Shown: one piece after another, positions 43,495 to 53,398 of the stretch
How positions within the stretch are numbered: position 1 is the first letter of the stretch
Layout of the letters: every line of letters begins with the position of its first letter
Source of the DNA: Lachnospiraceae bacterium UBA1712
GTDB taxonomy: Bacteria > Bacillota > Clostridia > Lachnospirales > Lachnospiraceae
Length of the DNA: 64,000 nt
Direction of reading: 5' to 3'
NCBI GenBank assembly: GCA_002317175.1
Contig: DCJA01000036.1
Location: forward strand, 65,970 to 129,969
Notes under the pieces: model-generated
Database searches by the model: none
The model's input: only the letters and a program-made list of their open reading frames with translations
Told to the model about the DNA's origin: nothing
Program-made: the position numbers and the translations under genes

Positions 43495-46400
43495 ATGAAT
43501 AAAACTTCAAATAAAACTTCAAAGAGAAGATTAAAGAAATCAATAAGGAGAACTTTTGGCGGAATTTTCCTGGCTTCTGCTATTATTACAGCGGCAATTC
43601 CCTTTCCAGAAGCAAGGGCTTATGATCCTGCTACAGCAGCTATACCTGCATATGATGTGAGCTCAGCTGATTATAAGACTTCAAAGTCAGATTATCCTGA
43701 TTTGGATTTTGATTCAGATACTGATTTTTCATCAATGGCTACAGGAAGTACTAGAAAAGCGCTTATTATGTCACGTACATCAGTAGGTAGCTGGCAGATG
43801 GACTGGCAGTATGAGTACTGGCTGGCATCTGAAGGAGCTAATGGTTATATTACAAGCTACAACTCACAGTATTCTGTTGAGGATATTAAGCTTGAAAGCC
43901 GTGTTTATTCTGATTTTGTATATCTGACACAGGCCGATATTGAGGATTTTTATAATAAAGATACTCAGTATGTTGATATTACTATACATCATGGGGACAA
44001 TGTGCCTGCAGCTGGAGATACAAAATCGGTAAGAAGTTTGAAGTATAAATATACGCTGTCTGATGAGTATGATCCATCAAGAGAGGAAGATATCTGGCTT
44101 TTTAATAATTTCCCTGAATTATTGTCTGCTTACAGAACTGCATATACAAACTATGTCAATAATATAGATCCAGTTACTAATCAGCCATCAGTTGATTATC
44201 CAAAGCCTGATCCTCTATCTAAATCTGTAGGTGATAAGTATCCAAGTGATAAGGAAAGAGTGCAATTTCTGTGCGAGAGCGTGTTTGGTGATGGTACTCC
44301 TGAAACACAGCTTATTACAGTTGATAAGAGAAAGTACAATGATGACGGTACCATTCAGTGGGAAAAGGTTCTTGTTCCTAATATAGGTATGAGACCGGAT
44401 ATTGGTACTATATCGATTGGTGGTCATAGTTATTATGTTGATATGGATTATTTCCTCTGCGATACTTTTGCAACAATTGTTGGTGTTGGAAAGGATGCTT
44501 TTAAGAGTGTAAGTAATGTTAAGACTCTTGAGATGGCAAAGGAAATATCATTTATTGGAGATAGTGCATTTGAAGACAGCTTCCTGTCTACAGTTGCGCT
44601 TTCAAGTGATGCAAAGATTGGTAACAGAGCTTTTTATAACTGTACAAAACTTTCAAGCGTAGATATGCCTGAAGGTATCAGACGAGTAGGAGCTGAAGCG
44701 TTCTATGGTTGTCCGCTGAAGGAAGTTACAATTCCAGATTCCTGCACATATATTGGACCTGGAGCTTTCGCTAAAAGTGGTAACCTTGCAAAGGTTGAAT
44801 TTGCAAGTAATGGTTCTACAAATGAGAAGACAATAGGTAAGTATGCATTTTATGACGATTTAGCTCTTAATGAAGTTAATTTTAATGCCACCTATATAAC
44901 AAGTATTGGTGATGCTGCTTTTGCCGTTAACAACTCTGAGACTGGAAATATGACAAGATTTGTATTCCCATCTTATATTGGAAAAACTGGTAATGTGACA
45001 AATATCGGAGCATATTGCCTTGCGGGAAGAGACAATCTTGATTATGTTAAGATTCCAGACAATCTTGACGGTAATCTTGATGATACTATTTTCTATCTTT
45101 GTACTGGACTTGAATGTGTTGAGTTTGGCGATTCCTGCTACAACATGACCTATAACAGTTCTACGGATGGAGCTTCTAACGATATAAATACTATGTTTTA
45201 TACCGTTGCCAACAAGAATTTCTATGTAAAAGGTCCTAAATCAAATGCTGCGGGAAGACCAGCTTCTCCAAGAACCTCTACATGGACTGCACTGTATGAT
45301 TATGCAGCTACAGGTGACGTTGGAAGACATGTTCCATATGTATACACAGAGGATGGAAAAGATTACTATGAAGTATCTGATGGCAATTATCTGATGGTTA
45401 TTGAGAAGGATACAGGAGAACTTATCTCATGTACTTTCCCAGCTGATAAAGCACCAACAGATATAGATGTGTTTACTATTCCTGCAGTTGTAGGTATTAC
45501 CAATGTTACAGGTATCAAAGATGGATGCTTTGTAGGCGACACGACCAATGTTGGCGTTCTTAATTACATTCAGAATCTTGTGATAGAAGATGGAAGCAGT
45601 ATCAAAAATCTTGATGATAATATCTTTAAGGATGCAGCAAAGCTTGAGACTGTGTATGTTGGTGATAGTGTAGAAACTATAGGAAATGGAGCATTTGAAA
45701 ACTGTAAGAATCTTAGTGAGGTTACAGTGGCTGAGAACATTAGTAAGATTGGCGATAATGCCTTCCAGAACTGTCCAAAGTTAGAGAATATTACTTTTGA
45801 AACTCCTTCGGATTATACTAAATTTGCAGAGGGCAATATTGGAACTAATGCCTTCAACACAGGTGGAGTTAAGCTTACGATTCATGGTGAAATTGTAAAG
45901 GGATATGCTCCTTTTGAATGGGCTACAGATAAGAATAACTATGCTAATAAGAATCAGAGCATTAGAACTCTGTACAAGAGCCCATTACCATCTGATCTTA
46001 GTGTGATTCTTGATAACCAGAATGAGATGGTTACTCTTGTTGATTATCCTCATTACGAATATCTCGACAGAATCGCCTACGATAGCAATAGTGATAAGCT
46101 GGTTGAGCTTAGTAAGGCGCCGGTTGCAGGTGATGAGTATTATGGCAAAACAATAGAGGACAAGATAAACAATGGTGATTCCCTGAACTATTGGGAGGAG
46201 ACCATGGTACTTAATTGTTCAAATCTTGTAATCCCAGAGGGAGTTGAGTCTATTGATGCCAAGGGCTTCTTTAATGATTCAAGCCAGAATCCGGAAGGCG
46301 TTACATCATACTCTAATAAAGCGTCAGCTACTGCTTATTTTAATAAGAATATGACTCCATATAATACCTATGCGGCTGAAGGTCTGTTCAGAGGCTTTTA

Positions 46401-48375
46401 TGGTGATGTTACAGGTACTGATGGACCAAGAGAGTATGCTTCTGGTGATAGTAAAGAAGTTGAAGACCGAGGAAATGACAGACTTGAAAGTGTAGTTATG
46501 TATGATGTCAAGTATTTGCCAGATAATGCCTTTGAAAGCTGCGAGAATCTCGAAACAGCATATTTGGGCGACGATATGGTGGATGTTGGACTTAGACCAT
46601 TTGCAGGCTGCGCTAAAATGTCTTCTGTTGCTTTTGGCAATGATAAATTTGTATGTAATAACGGTATTATCTATAAGAATAACAGCGATGGAAGCAAGAC
46701 TATTGTTGAAGGTCTTGAGTCAAGAGGAAAGATTGTTGGAGGTCCAACCCTCAATGTTAACAATGACCCGGATTTAGTAAGTGTTTCTGCTATTGAAAAG
46801 GGAGCATTTATAAATAATACAGGACTTAATGCAGCTGACTTTACTGGTGTGTCTACACTTGAAGAGATACCTGATGAATGCTTTAAGGGATGTGAGAATC
46901 TTACAGAGATAGACTTGCCTAAGAATGTAGCAGAGATCGGAGAACAGGCTTTTGCTGATACAGGTGATTATACAAAGGTTACAGTAAGAAACAAGAACTT
47001 ATATCTTGGAGATGACTCCAATGGTCCTGTGGGAGACAAGATTAAAACTGCATATTATGTTGCAAATGAGGATGCTCCTTCAAGAAGAACAGCGAAGAAA
47101 CAGGGATATAATGTTGATCAGACTCTCGATGAAGTATGGACATTAAAGTTCTATGATGAAACAGGTAAGGACCTTCTTTATACTGAATATGTTAATGATG
47201 GTAAAAATGCAGATGGACCAGAAGAAGACAAAATCCCTACTAAGGATGGATATACATTTGTAGGATGGAATCAGTCGCTTAAGAATATAACTTCTGATGG
47301 TTTCAGATTGGCAGTTTATGAGCCAATTAGTTCTAACTCTACTACACCGGGAACAACACCGGGTACTCCAGCAGGAACAACACCAGGTACTCCGGCAGGA
47401 ACAACACCAGGAACTACAGCAGGAACAACACCGGGAACTTCAGCAGGAACAACACCGGGAACTGCTGCAGGAACAACACCAGGTACTTCTAATGATAATG
47501 TTAAGAAATATAAGCTCAATGTAATCTATGGATCAGGTTCTGGTGATTATGCTGCTGATACAACAGTAATTATTGAAGCTATTGATGCACCTGCAGGTAA
47601 GGTGTTTGATAAATGGGTTACTTCAGGGACAACTGCTACAATTTACAGTACTACTTCAAAGGCTACAACTCTTAAGATGCCAGCAGGAGAGTGCACTGTA
47701 ACAGCAACTTATAAGGATGGTACTGCAGATCCTTCGAAGACCAGTACAAGTGTAGGTAATAGAAACGGAAGCACAAACTCAAGTACTATTCCTGGTAATA
47801 ATGGAACAGTTGTAAATATAACAAAGCCAGGTATTTCCAATGTGGATAAGGCTTATGCATCTGTAAGCGGATCAACCGATAACTTTATCGTTAAGGTTAG
47901 TGAAAGTTCAGATGCTGCCAATGCAGTAGCAACTGCTTTGTCTCAAAAGTACGGAGATATGTCTCCAATCAAATACTTCGCTATGGATATTTCACTTTAT
48001 GATGCAACAGGAACCAATAAGGTTGCAACAACAGAGGGATTATCTGTAAATATTACAATGCCAATTCCTGATGCATTGGCAAGTTATGCTGGAAATAACA
48101 GAGTTGGTGCTGTTAGTGGTACTACACTTGAGGATTTACCTTGTAAGTTTGTAACTGTTGATGGAGTTCCATGTGTAAGTTTTACAGCTACACATTTTTC
48201 TCCTTATACTATCTACGTTGATACAAGCAATCTTACTTATGGAACTATAGATTCTACACCAAAGACAGGTGATGGTATTCATCCTAAGTGGTTTGTGTCA
48301 ATTGCGCTATTCTGTTGTTCGATGATTCTTTTCTTGAAGAAAGATAAGAATGTTAAAAAGGTTAAAACTGCTTAA
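43495..48375 (+). CDS. Large BspA-like LRR surface protein with sorting signal
   Basis: 1626-aa secreted wall-attached protein. A signal peptide (~1-42, ending ARA) is followed by a unique N-terminal domain, then several blocks of treponema/BspA-type LRR_5 repeats (for example GAEAFYGCPLKEVTIPDSC, and GNGAFENCKNLSEVTV) spread over residues ~280-1190. Next are a Listeria-Bacteroides repeat-like segment (GYTFVGWNQ, ~1240-1280), a Thr/Gly/Pro linker of six 8-residue repeats, and a bacterial-repeat domain. The C-terminus has TPKTG near residue 1588, a hydrophobic helix and a basic tail. Likely adhesion or carbohydrate contact at the cell surface. The upstream sortase is the probable anchoring enzyme. 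Confidence 0.9.
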   Translation: MNKTSNKTSKRRLKKSIRRTFGGIFLASAIITAAIPFPEARAYDPATAAIPAYDVSSADYKTSKSDYPDLDFDSDTDFSSMATGSTRKALIMSRTSVGSWQMDWQYEYWLASEGANGYITSYNSQYSVEDIKLESRVYSDFVYLTQADIEDFYNKDTQYVDITIHHGDNVPAAGDTKSVRSLKYKYTLSDEYDPSREEDIWLFNNFPELLSAYRTAYTNYVNNIDPVTNQPSVDYPKPDPLSKSVGDKYPSDKERVQFLCESVFGDGTPETQLITVDKRKYNDDGTIQWEKVLVPNIGMRPDIGTISIGGHSYYVDMDYFLCDTFATIVGVGKDAFKSVSNVKTLEMAKEISFIGDSAFEDSFLSTVALSSDAKIGNRAFYNCTKLSSVDMPEGIRRVGAEAFYGCPLKEVTIPDSCTYIGPGAFAKSGNLAKVEFASNGSTNEKTIGKYAFYDDLALNEVNFNATYITSIGDAAFAVNNSETGNMTRFVFPSYIGKTGNVTNIGAYCLAGRDNLDYVKIPDNLDGNLDDTIFYLCTGLECVEFGDSCYNMTYNSSTDGASNDINTMFYTVANKNFYVKGPKSNAAGRPASPRTSTWTALYDYAATGDVGRHVPYVYTEDGKDYYEVSDGNYLMVIEKDTGELISCTFPADKAPTDIDVFTIPAVVGITNVTGIKDGCFVGDTTNVGVLNYIQNLVIEDGSSIKNLDDNIFKDAAKLETVYVGDSVETIGNGAFENCKNLSEVTVAENISKIGDNAFQNCPKLENITFETPSDYTKFAEGNIGTNAFNTGGVKLTIHGEIVKGYAPFEWATDKNNYANKNQSIRTLYKSPLPSDLSVILDNQNEMVTLVDYPHYEYLDRIAYDSNSDKLVELSKAPVAGDEYYGKTIEDKINNGDSLNYWEETMVLNCSNLVIPEGVESIDAKGFFNDSSQNPEGVTSYSNKASATAYFNKNMTPYNTYAAEGLFRGFYGDVTGTDGPREYASGDSKEVEDRGNDRLESVVMYDVKYLPDNAFESCENLETAYLGDDMVDVGLRPFAGCAKMSSVAFGNDKFVCNNGIIYKNNSDGSKTIVEGLESRGKIVGGPTLNVNNDPDLVSVSAIEKGAFINNTGLNAADFTGVSTLEEIPDECFKGCENLTEIDLPKNVAEIGEQAFADTGDYTKVTVRNKNLYLGDDSNGPVGDKIKTAYYVANEDAPSRRTAKKQGYNVDQTLDEVWTLKFYDETGKDLLYTEYVNDGKNADGPEEDKIPTKDGYTFVGWNQSLKNITSDGFRLAVYEPISSNSTTPGTTPGTPAGTTPGTPAGTTPGTTAGTTPGTSAGTTPGTAAGTTPGTSNDNVKKYKLNVIYGSGSGDYAADTTVIIEAIDAPAGKVFDKWVTSGTTATIYSTTSKATTLKMPAGECTVTATYKDGTADPSKTSTSVGNRNGSTNSSTIPGNNGTVVNITKPGISNVDKAYASVSGSTDNFIVKVSESSDAANAVATALSQKYGDMSPIKYFAMDISLYDATGTNKVATTEGLSVNITMPIPDALASYAGNNRVGAVSGTTLEDLPCKFVTVDGVPCVSFTATHFSPYTIYVDTSNLTYGTIDSTPKTGDGIHPKWFVSIALFCCSMILFLKKDKNVKKVKTA
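47350..47493 (+). repeat. Six 24-bp tandem repeats in the LRR protein linker
   Basis: Six in-frame 24-bp units (GGA ACA ACA CCG/CCA GG...) coding for GTTPGT-x-A. They form a flexible linker before the C-terminal domains. Units differ mainly at the seventh codon and at synonymous third positions, so copy number may vary between strains. Confidence 0.9.
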
Positions 48376-48386
48376 GGTAATATAAG

Positions 48387-51218
48387 ATGGCAAGAATAAT
48401 CCGAAGATTAATCGGAGCACTGTGTATTATCACGGCATTGATTCTGACACAGATACCTGCACGATTAACTCAGGCAGCATCAACTGCAAAAGAAGATTTC
48501 TTATTAGACAATGATACATTGGTTAAGTATACAGGCACGGCAACTACCGTGTCTGTTTCTGATGATATCAAATATATTGGTGAAGAAGCTTTCGCAAACA
48601 ATCAGTACCTGGGAGTTGTCAACTTCGGTAAAAATGTTAAGGAAATTAGACATGGAGCCTTTGCAAACTGTGGATATCTGAATTATGTAGTTATACCTGA
48701 CAGTGTGGTAAAAGTGGATTCTGCTGCTTTTAGTGCCTGCTCAAATCTTAAAAATGTTTCAATAGGAGATAATGTTGAATCTTTTGGAGGTGGTGTATTT
48801 GCGGCTTGTAAGAATCTGGCTGGAATCAGTGTTTCCAAGAATAATAAAAATCTGAAGTTTGAAGCAGGTGTTTTATATGACAATAATAAAGAACATATTT
48901 ATGCATATCTGACTGCAAATCCTTATGAAATATATTATATGCCTAATTCTGTAAAGAATATCAGTCCATATAGTTTCTGGGGAAATGAGGATCTGGAAGA
49001 AGTATATCTAAGTAGTTATCTTGAGAATATTCCTGCATACTCATTTTCTAACTGCAGAGACCTTAAATATGTACAGATTCCATACAGCGTAGACAGTATA
49101 GATGCCAAGGCTTTTGAAAACTGTGTTTCACTTACAGATGTATCTATTCCTGCTTCTGTAAAATACATTGATCCAACTGCCTTTGATGGGTGTACAAATC
49201 TTAATATTATTGCTGATGAAGGAACAGCTGCTTATGAGTTCTTTAAGTCCTTTAATAAGTCGGATGTTGCAAATGCAGAGAGTCAGGATGTTAAGAATCT
49301 GGTAAAGACTATTGGAAGTAACACTAAAAATGATAATTCAGAGGATAGCAGTTCTAACAGTTCAAATTCTAACAGTACGAATAATGGATACATTGATGCC
49401 AGTCAGGATCCAAGTAATGTTGACTGGATGCCAAGTGTCAATCCTTTGCTCAATTCTGATGATTCATCGGTGTTTGGGAAAACTATTATAGTTGATGGAA
49501 GAGCAGTATTATTTGTCAATCGTGAGCTGGAAGTAAATCAGATTAGTAATGAAGAGTTGCAAAAGCAGCTTGAAGAATCCGCTGAAACAGCTAATGATGA
49601 CGGTTCGGAATCTGTTATCTATGATTCTGGTAAGGGCGGATATCTTCCAAAGTATACATATATAGATGGCAATATTGCTTCGCAGGCATATTATGCTTCT
49701 GATAATGAAGAGGATTTTATAATTCCATCTTCTGCAAAGAAAATAGGTAGATTCAGTTTTGCCAGAAGCTCAGTTAAAACAATAGTAATCCCTGAAGGAG
49801 TAGAGACTATTTCATATGGAGCTTTTTATCACTGTGATAATCTTGAAAGTGTAAGTATTCCTTCGACTGTAAAAACTATTGAGGCTTACGCATTTGAGAA
49901 TACTCCTTTTAAAGCGAAATACAGCTCTGATACTTCTTCGGACAAGTTTTATATAGTGGGTGATGGAATACTTCTTGGCTATAGTGCTACTGAAAAAAAT
50001 GTTGTTATTCCTGAGGGGGTAAAGACTATCAGCGCTGGCTGCTTTGAAGATAACAGTACTATTGAAAGTGTTCTTTTGCCTTCAAGTCTTAAATGTATAG
50101 ATTCAGATGCTTTTAGAAACTGCAAATCACTTAGTCTTGTCACTGGCGGTGCAAATGTTGAGAAGATTGCTGACAGAGCATTTATGAACTGCCCTGTATC
50201 AAGCTATAACATTCCTGCAAGCGTAAAATATGTTGGATTGAGAGCTCTTGATTTTAGTGATACTGGATTGGATGATAACAGAAAGGTAATCGTTTTTGAG
50301 GGAGATAACATACCTGTGTTGTCCTATGATTCTACTTCTTCGAGACTTGCTAATGCGGAGTACAGAAAAGATGCTTTATACAATGTTTTGTATGCAGTAG
50401 TAAAGGATGGTATTTCTGATTTTGAGAATACTATTCTTGATGATGATAGTCTAGGCTTTTCAGGAGTTATTCTAAACCTTGATAAGGACGAACAGGGCAA
50501 TGAGACTGGTAAAGCTTCTGTAGTAAAGAACTATATTTACAGCCAGGAAGTTCTTGATAAACTGCCCAATAATATTATCGTGAATGGTAATGAGTATATA
50601 ATAGATGGCAAGGAAGATATTGTGCTTGCAACTAATCCTTATGAAACTGTTGAAGCTAAGAAGGAATTAACAGTAGAATCTTCTATAGCAGGAGTGTCAG
50701 CATATCTATCTAATAAGGAACAGTGCAGAAAGCTTACAATAGAAGAAAGCGAACAGGCAAAGGATTGTCTTAATAGTGCATATTCATTGTTGTTTGGAAA
50801 TAGATTGGATAATCTTAGAGGCTATGATATAAGTCTTTATGATGAAAAAGGACTAATAAAGATCGATAGATTAGGTAAGAGCAGTCTCTATGTAACAATT
50901 CCTGTAGATTCTTCAAACGGCAAATATCACGTTATTTCCATGGATGAAGATGGACAGCTCGAAGAGATTGGCGCCAGCTACAATGATGAGGACAAAACGA
51001 TAACTTTTGAAACTGGTCATTTATCATATTTTGGTATATATTCCACAGAAGATGAGAATGTTGTTCTTAATTTAAAGGATGGTAAACTGGTAAAGGATTA
51101 CAGGCTTGATACTTCACCAGACACAGGCGATAAATCGCTTCCAATATATTATGTCGCAAGTCTTGCGCTTGTATGTATTGGACTTATATTAATTCTAATT
51201 AAGAAGAAAAATGCATAA
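48387..51218 (+). CDS. Second BspA-like LRR surface protein with sorting signal
   Basis: 943-aa secreted protein starting 11 nt after the previous stop. It has a signal peptide (~1-31, ending QAA), LRR_5 repeats in two groups (~50-270 and ~430-640; examples HGAFANCGYLNYVVIPDSV, and YGAFYHCDNLESVSIPST), a Ser/Asn-rich linker (~315-340), a C-terminal unique domain, and SPDTG near residue 910 followed by a membrane helix and KKK. The sorting motif resembles that of the neighbour (P-x-TGD). The pair is probably co-expressed and anchored by the sortase at 42053. Ligand unknown. Confidence 0.88.
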   Translation: MARIIRRLIGALCIITALILTQIPARLTQAASTAKEDFLLDNDTLVKYTGTATTVSVSDDIKYIGEEAFANNQYLGVVNFGKNVKEIRHGAFANCGYLNYVVIPDSVVKVDSAAFSACSNLKNVSIGDNVESFGGGVFAACKNLAGISVSKNNKNLKFEAGVLYDNNKEHIYAYLTANPYEIYYMPNSVKNISPYSFWGNEDLEEVYLSSYLENIPAYSFSNCRDLKYVQIPYSVDSIDAKAFENCVSLTDVSIPASVKYIDPTAFDGCTNLNIIADEGTAAYEFFKSFNKSDVANAESQDVKNLVKTIGSNTKNDNSEDSSSNSSNSNSTNNGYIDASQDPSNVDWMPSVNPLLNSDDSSVFGKTIIVDGRAVLFVNRELEVNQISNEELQKQLEESAETANDDGSESVIYDSGKGGYLPKYTYIDGNIASQAYYASDNEEDFIIPSSAKKIGRFSFARSSVKTIVIPEGVETISYGAFYHCDNLESVSIPSTVKTIEAYAFENTPFKAKYSSDTSSDKFYIVGDGILLGYSATEKNVVIPEGVKTISAGCFEDNSTIESVLLPSSLKCIDSDAFRNCKSLSLVTGGANVEKIADRAFMNCPVSSYNIPASVKYVGLRALDFSDTGLDDNRKVIVFEGDNIPVLSYDSTSSRLANAEYRKDALYNVLYAVVKDGISDFENTILDDDSLGFSGVILNLDKDEQGNETGKASVVKNYIYSQEVLDKLPNNIIVNGNEYIIDGKEDIVLATNPYETVEAKKELTVESSIAGVSAYLSNKEQCRKLTIEESEQAKDCLNSAYSLLFGNRLDNLRGYDISLYDEKGLIKIDRLGKSSLYVTIPVDSSNGKYHVISMDEDGQLEEIGASYNDEDKTITFETGHLSYFGIYSTEDENVVLNLKDGKLVKDYRLDTSPDTGDKSLPIYYVASLALVCIGLILILIKKKNA

Positions 51219-51228
51219 TTATAGTAAC

Positions 51229-51257
51229 TTGACATAGCTCGTATAATTGTATACAAT
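51229..51257 (+). promoter_or_regulatory. Promoter of the citrate/isocitrate operon
   Basis: TTGACA (51229-51234), 17-nt spacer, TACAAT (51252-51257). A perfect palindrome covers most of the spacer and the -10 box, so a bound regulator would block it. Confidence 0.75.
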
Positions 51258-51267
51258 TATACGAGCT
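51236..51267. promoter_or_regulatory. Perfect 32-bp palindrome, candidate GntR/FadR operator
   Basis: The sequence from 51236 to 51267 equals its own reverse complement over all 32 bases; the centre is TTGTATACAA, a GntR-family-like half-site arrangement. It overlaps the promoter spacer and -10 of an operon that encodes a FadR-type regulator, which suggests autoregulation. It could also end transcription of the upstream LRR gene, since TTATTT follows, but no long T-run is present. Confidence 0.65.
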
Positions 51268-51287
51268 TATTTAATTAAGGAGATGCA

Positions 51288-52703
51288 TTGAAAATGTACG
51301 AATTTGAAGGATTTCAGAACCGACCAGTTCAATTGAATCAGAAAAATAATCTTTTAGAGATAGAGGAACATATGTATATTCTCGACGATGTTGAGAAACC
51401 AAATGTATTCAGAAATATGTTTCCATATTCGGAGATTCCAAAGATTCCATTTAATAATAGAATAGTTCCATTAAATCTTCCAAAGAATATCTGGATTACA
51501 GATACAACTTTCCGAGATGGACAGCAGTCACGTGCTCCATATAGTACTGAGCAGATTGTTACGATTTATGACTATCTGCACAAATTAGGCGGACCAAATG
51601 GTATGGTCAGAGCTTCTGAATTCTTCTTATATAGCAAGAAGGACAGAGATGCCGTATATAAATGTATGGACAGAGGCTATGAGTTTCCTGAGGTTACCAG
51701 CTGGATCAGAGCCAGCAAGGAAGACTTCAAGCTTGTTAAAGAAATCGGTATGAAGGAAACAGGTATTCTTGTAAGCTGTTCAGATTACCACATTTTCCTC
51801 AAGCTTAAGATGACTCGTAAGCAGGCTATGGAGCATTACCTTGGAGTTGTTAAGGAATGTCTTGAGGAAGGTATTGCAGTAAGATGTCATCTTGAGGATA
51901 TTACCAGAGCAGATATCTATGGATTTGTTGTTCCTTTCTGTATAGAACTTATGAAGCTTAGTAAGATTTATAATCTTCCTGTTAAAATCCGTGCCTGTGA
52001 TACCATGGGATACGGAGTTAACTTCTCTGGTGCTGTTATTCCAAGATCTGTACAGGGTATTATTTATGCACTTCATACCAACGGAGGTGTTCCTCACGAA
52101 TGGCTGGAGTGGCATGGCCACAATGATTTCTACAAGGCAGTTGTTAACTCGACTACAGCATGGCTTTATGGATGTAGTGCAATCAATACTTCTTTGTTTG
52201 GTATTGGTGAAAGAACTGGAAATACACCACTTGAAGCAATGGTATTTGAATATGCTCAGATCAGGGGCCATCTTAATGGAATGGATACAACTGTTATTAC
52301 AGAACTTGCTGAGTACTATAAGAAAGAGATTGGTTATGATATTCCGCCTCGTACACCATTTGTTGGTAAGAACTTTAATGTTACCAGAGCGGGTATTCAT
52401 GCAGATGGATTACTTAAGAACGAGGAAATATATAATATATTTGATACAGAGAAATTCCTTAACAGACCTGTATTGTGCGCTATCAGTAATACATCAGGAC
52501 TTGCAGGAATTGCACATTGGATTAATTCATACTACAAGCTGCCAGTTGAGAAGCATGTAGATAAGAACTCAGAACTTGTCAGAGAGGTTAAGGACTGGGT
52601 AGATGCAGAATATGAATCTGGCCGTGTAACTGTATTAACTGATGATGAACTTATCGTTGTAATTGACAAGAAATGTAAAAAGCTTGGTGTTGAATTGGTG
52701 TAA
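51288..52703 (+). CDS. Re-citrate-synthase-like HMGL/isopropylmalate synthase family enzyme
   Basis: 471-aa member of the isopropylmalate/homocitrate/citramalate synthase superfamily. The catalytic start reads ITDTTFRDGQQSRAPYS and further sites are CHLEDITRAD and WHGHNDFYKAVVNS (metal-binding HGH). The lack of a LeuA regulatory domain and its similarity to the Clostridium kluyveri type (recalled from memory) suggest Re-citrate synthase (acetyl-CoA plus oxaloacetate to citrate). The adjacent isocitrate dehydrogenase fits a biosynthetic route to 2-oxoglutarate. Start TTG at 51288 (AGGAG 5 nt upstream) or ATG at 51294. Aconitase is not in the window. An isopropylmalate or homocitrate role is the alternative. 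Confidence 0.78.
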   Translation: MKMYEFEGFQNRPVQLNQKNNLLEIEEHMYILDDVEKPNVFRNMFPYSEIPKIPFNNRIVPLNLPKNIWITDTTFRDGQQSRAPYSTEQIVTIYDYLHKLGGPNGMVRASEFFLYSKKDRDAVYKCMDRGYEFPEVTSWIRASKEDFKLVKEIGMKETGILVSCSDYHIFLKLKMTRKQAMEHYLGVVKECLEEGIAVRCHLEDITRADIYGFVVPFCIELMKLSKIYNLPVKIRACDTMGYGVNFSGAVIPRSVQGIIYALHTNGGVPHEWLEWHGHNDFYKAVVNSTTAWLYGCSAINTSLFGIGERTGNTPLEAMVFEYAQIRGHLNGMDTTVITELAEYYKKEIGYDIPPRTPFVGKNFNVTRAGIHADGLLKNEEIYNIFDTEKFLNRPVLCAISNTSGLAGIAHWINSYYKLPVEKHVDKNSELVREVKDWVDAEYESGRVTVLTDDELIVVIDKKCKKLGVELV

Positions 52704-52706
52704 TCA

Positions 52707-53396
52707 ATGGCAAATTATGATGTAAAAACAGAAGTATCTGATAAATTTTCACTTAGAGGTCGTGTTTATCATAAGATAAGAGAAGATATATTAAGTGGAA
52801 TATATAAAGATAATGAAGAACTTAGAGAAGTGGCAATCGGAGAGGAACTTGGAGTATCAAGAACTCCTGTCAGAGAGGCTTTCAGACAGCTTGAGCTTGA
52901 AGGCCTTATTCAGATAATCCCTAACAAAGGCGCCTATGTAACTGGTATTACTGTTAAGGATGTCCAGGATATCTATATGATGAGATCCAAGCTTGAAGGT
53001 TTGGCTGCAAGATGGGCTACTGAAAATATCAGTGACGAACAGATGAATGAAATGGAGGAAAATATATATCTTTCTGAATTTCATGCTTCAAAGGGACATA
53101 TGGAGCAGATAACCAATCTGGATAATCGTTTTCATGAGATTCTTTATGAAGCATGTAACAGTAAAATGCTACAGCATCAGCTGCAGGATTTCCATGAGTA
53201 TGTACTCAGAGTTAGAAAGAGAACTCTTTCTGAAAACAAGCGTAGTGCAGCTTCTACTGAAGAACACAAGGAAATTATGGAAGCTATAAAAGCTAAGGAT
53301 GCTGACAGAGCAGAACTTGCAGCAAACAGGCATATAGTTAATGCTTATGAAAATATGGTAAAAAATGGTCTCTATGAGGCTTATGAGAGAGGATAA
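52707..53396 (+). CDS. GntR-family (FadR type) transcriptional regulator
   Basis: 229 aa: winged-helix GntR domain (~12-80: HKIREDILSGIY, GEELGVSRTPVREAFRQLELEGLI) and an all-helical FCD ligand domain (~95-220) that usually binds carboxylic acids through metal-binding His and Asp residues (DNRFHEILYEACN). It lies between the Re-citrate-synthase-like gene and icd, 3 nt and 2 nt from its neighbours, so it is in one operon with them. Together with the promoter palindrome this suggests feedback control of citrate-to-2-oxoglutarate flux by a carboxylate. Confidence 0.92.
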   Translation: MANYDVKTEVSDKFSLRGRVYHKIREDILSGIYKDNEELREVAIGEELGVSRTPVREAFRQLELEGLIQIIPNKGAYVTGITVKDVQDIYMMRSKLEGLAARWATENISDEQMNEMEENIYLSEFHASKGHMEQITNLDNRFHEILYEACNSKMLQHQLQDFHEYVLRVRKRTLSENKRSAASTEEHKEIMEAIKAKDADRAELAANRHIVNAYENMVKNGLYEAYERG

Positions 53397-53398
53397 AT

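Noticed and set aside
47350..47493. Possible CRISPR array
   Set aside because: The repeats are contiguous, in frame and without spacers, and code for a Thr/Gly/Pro linker.
47316..47519. Minus-strand open frame with a repeated GVVPA pattern
   Set aside because: It is the antisense shadow of the GTTPGT repeats in the LRR gene, has no ribosome site and overlaps a strongly coding strand.
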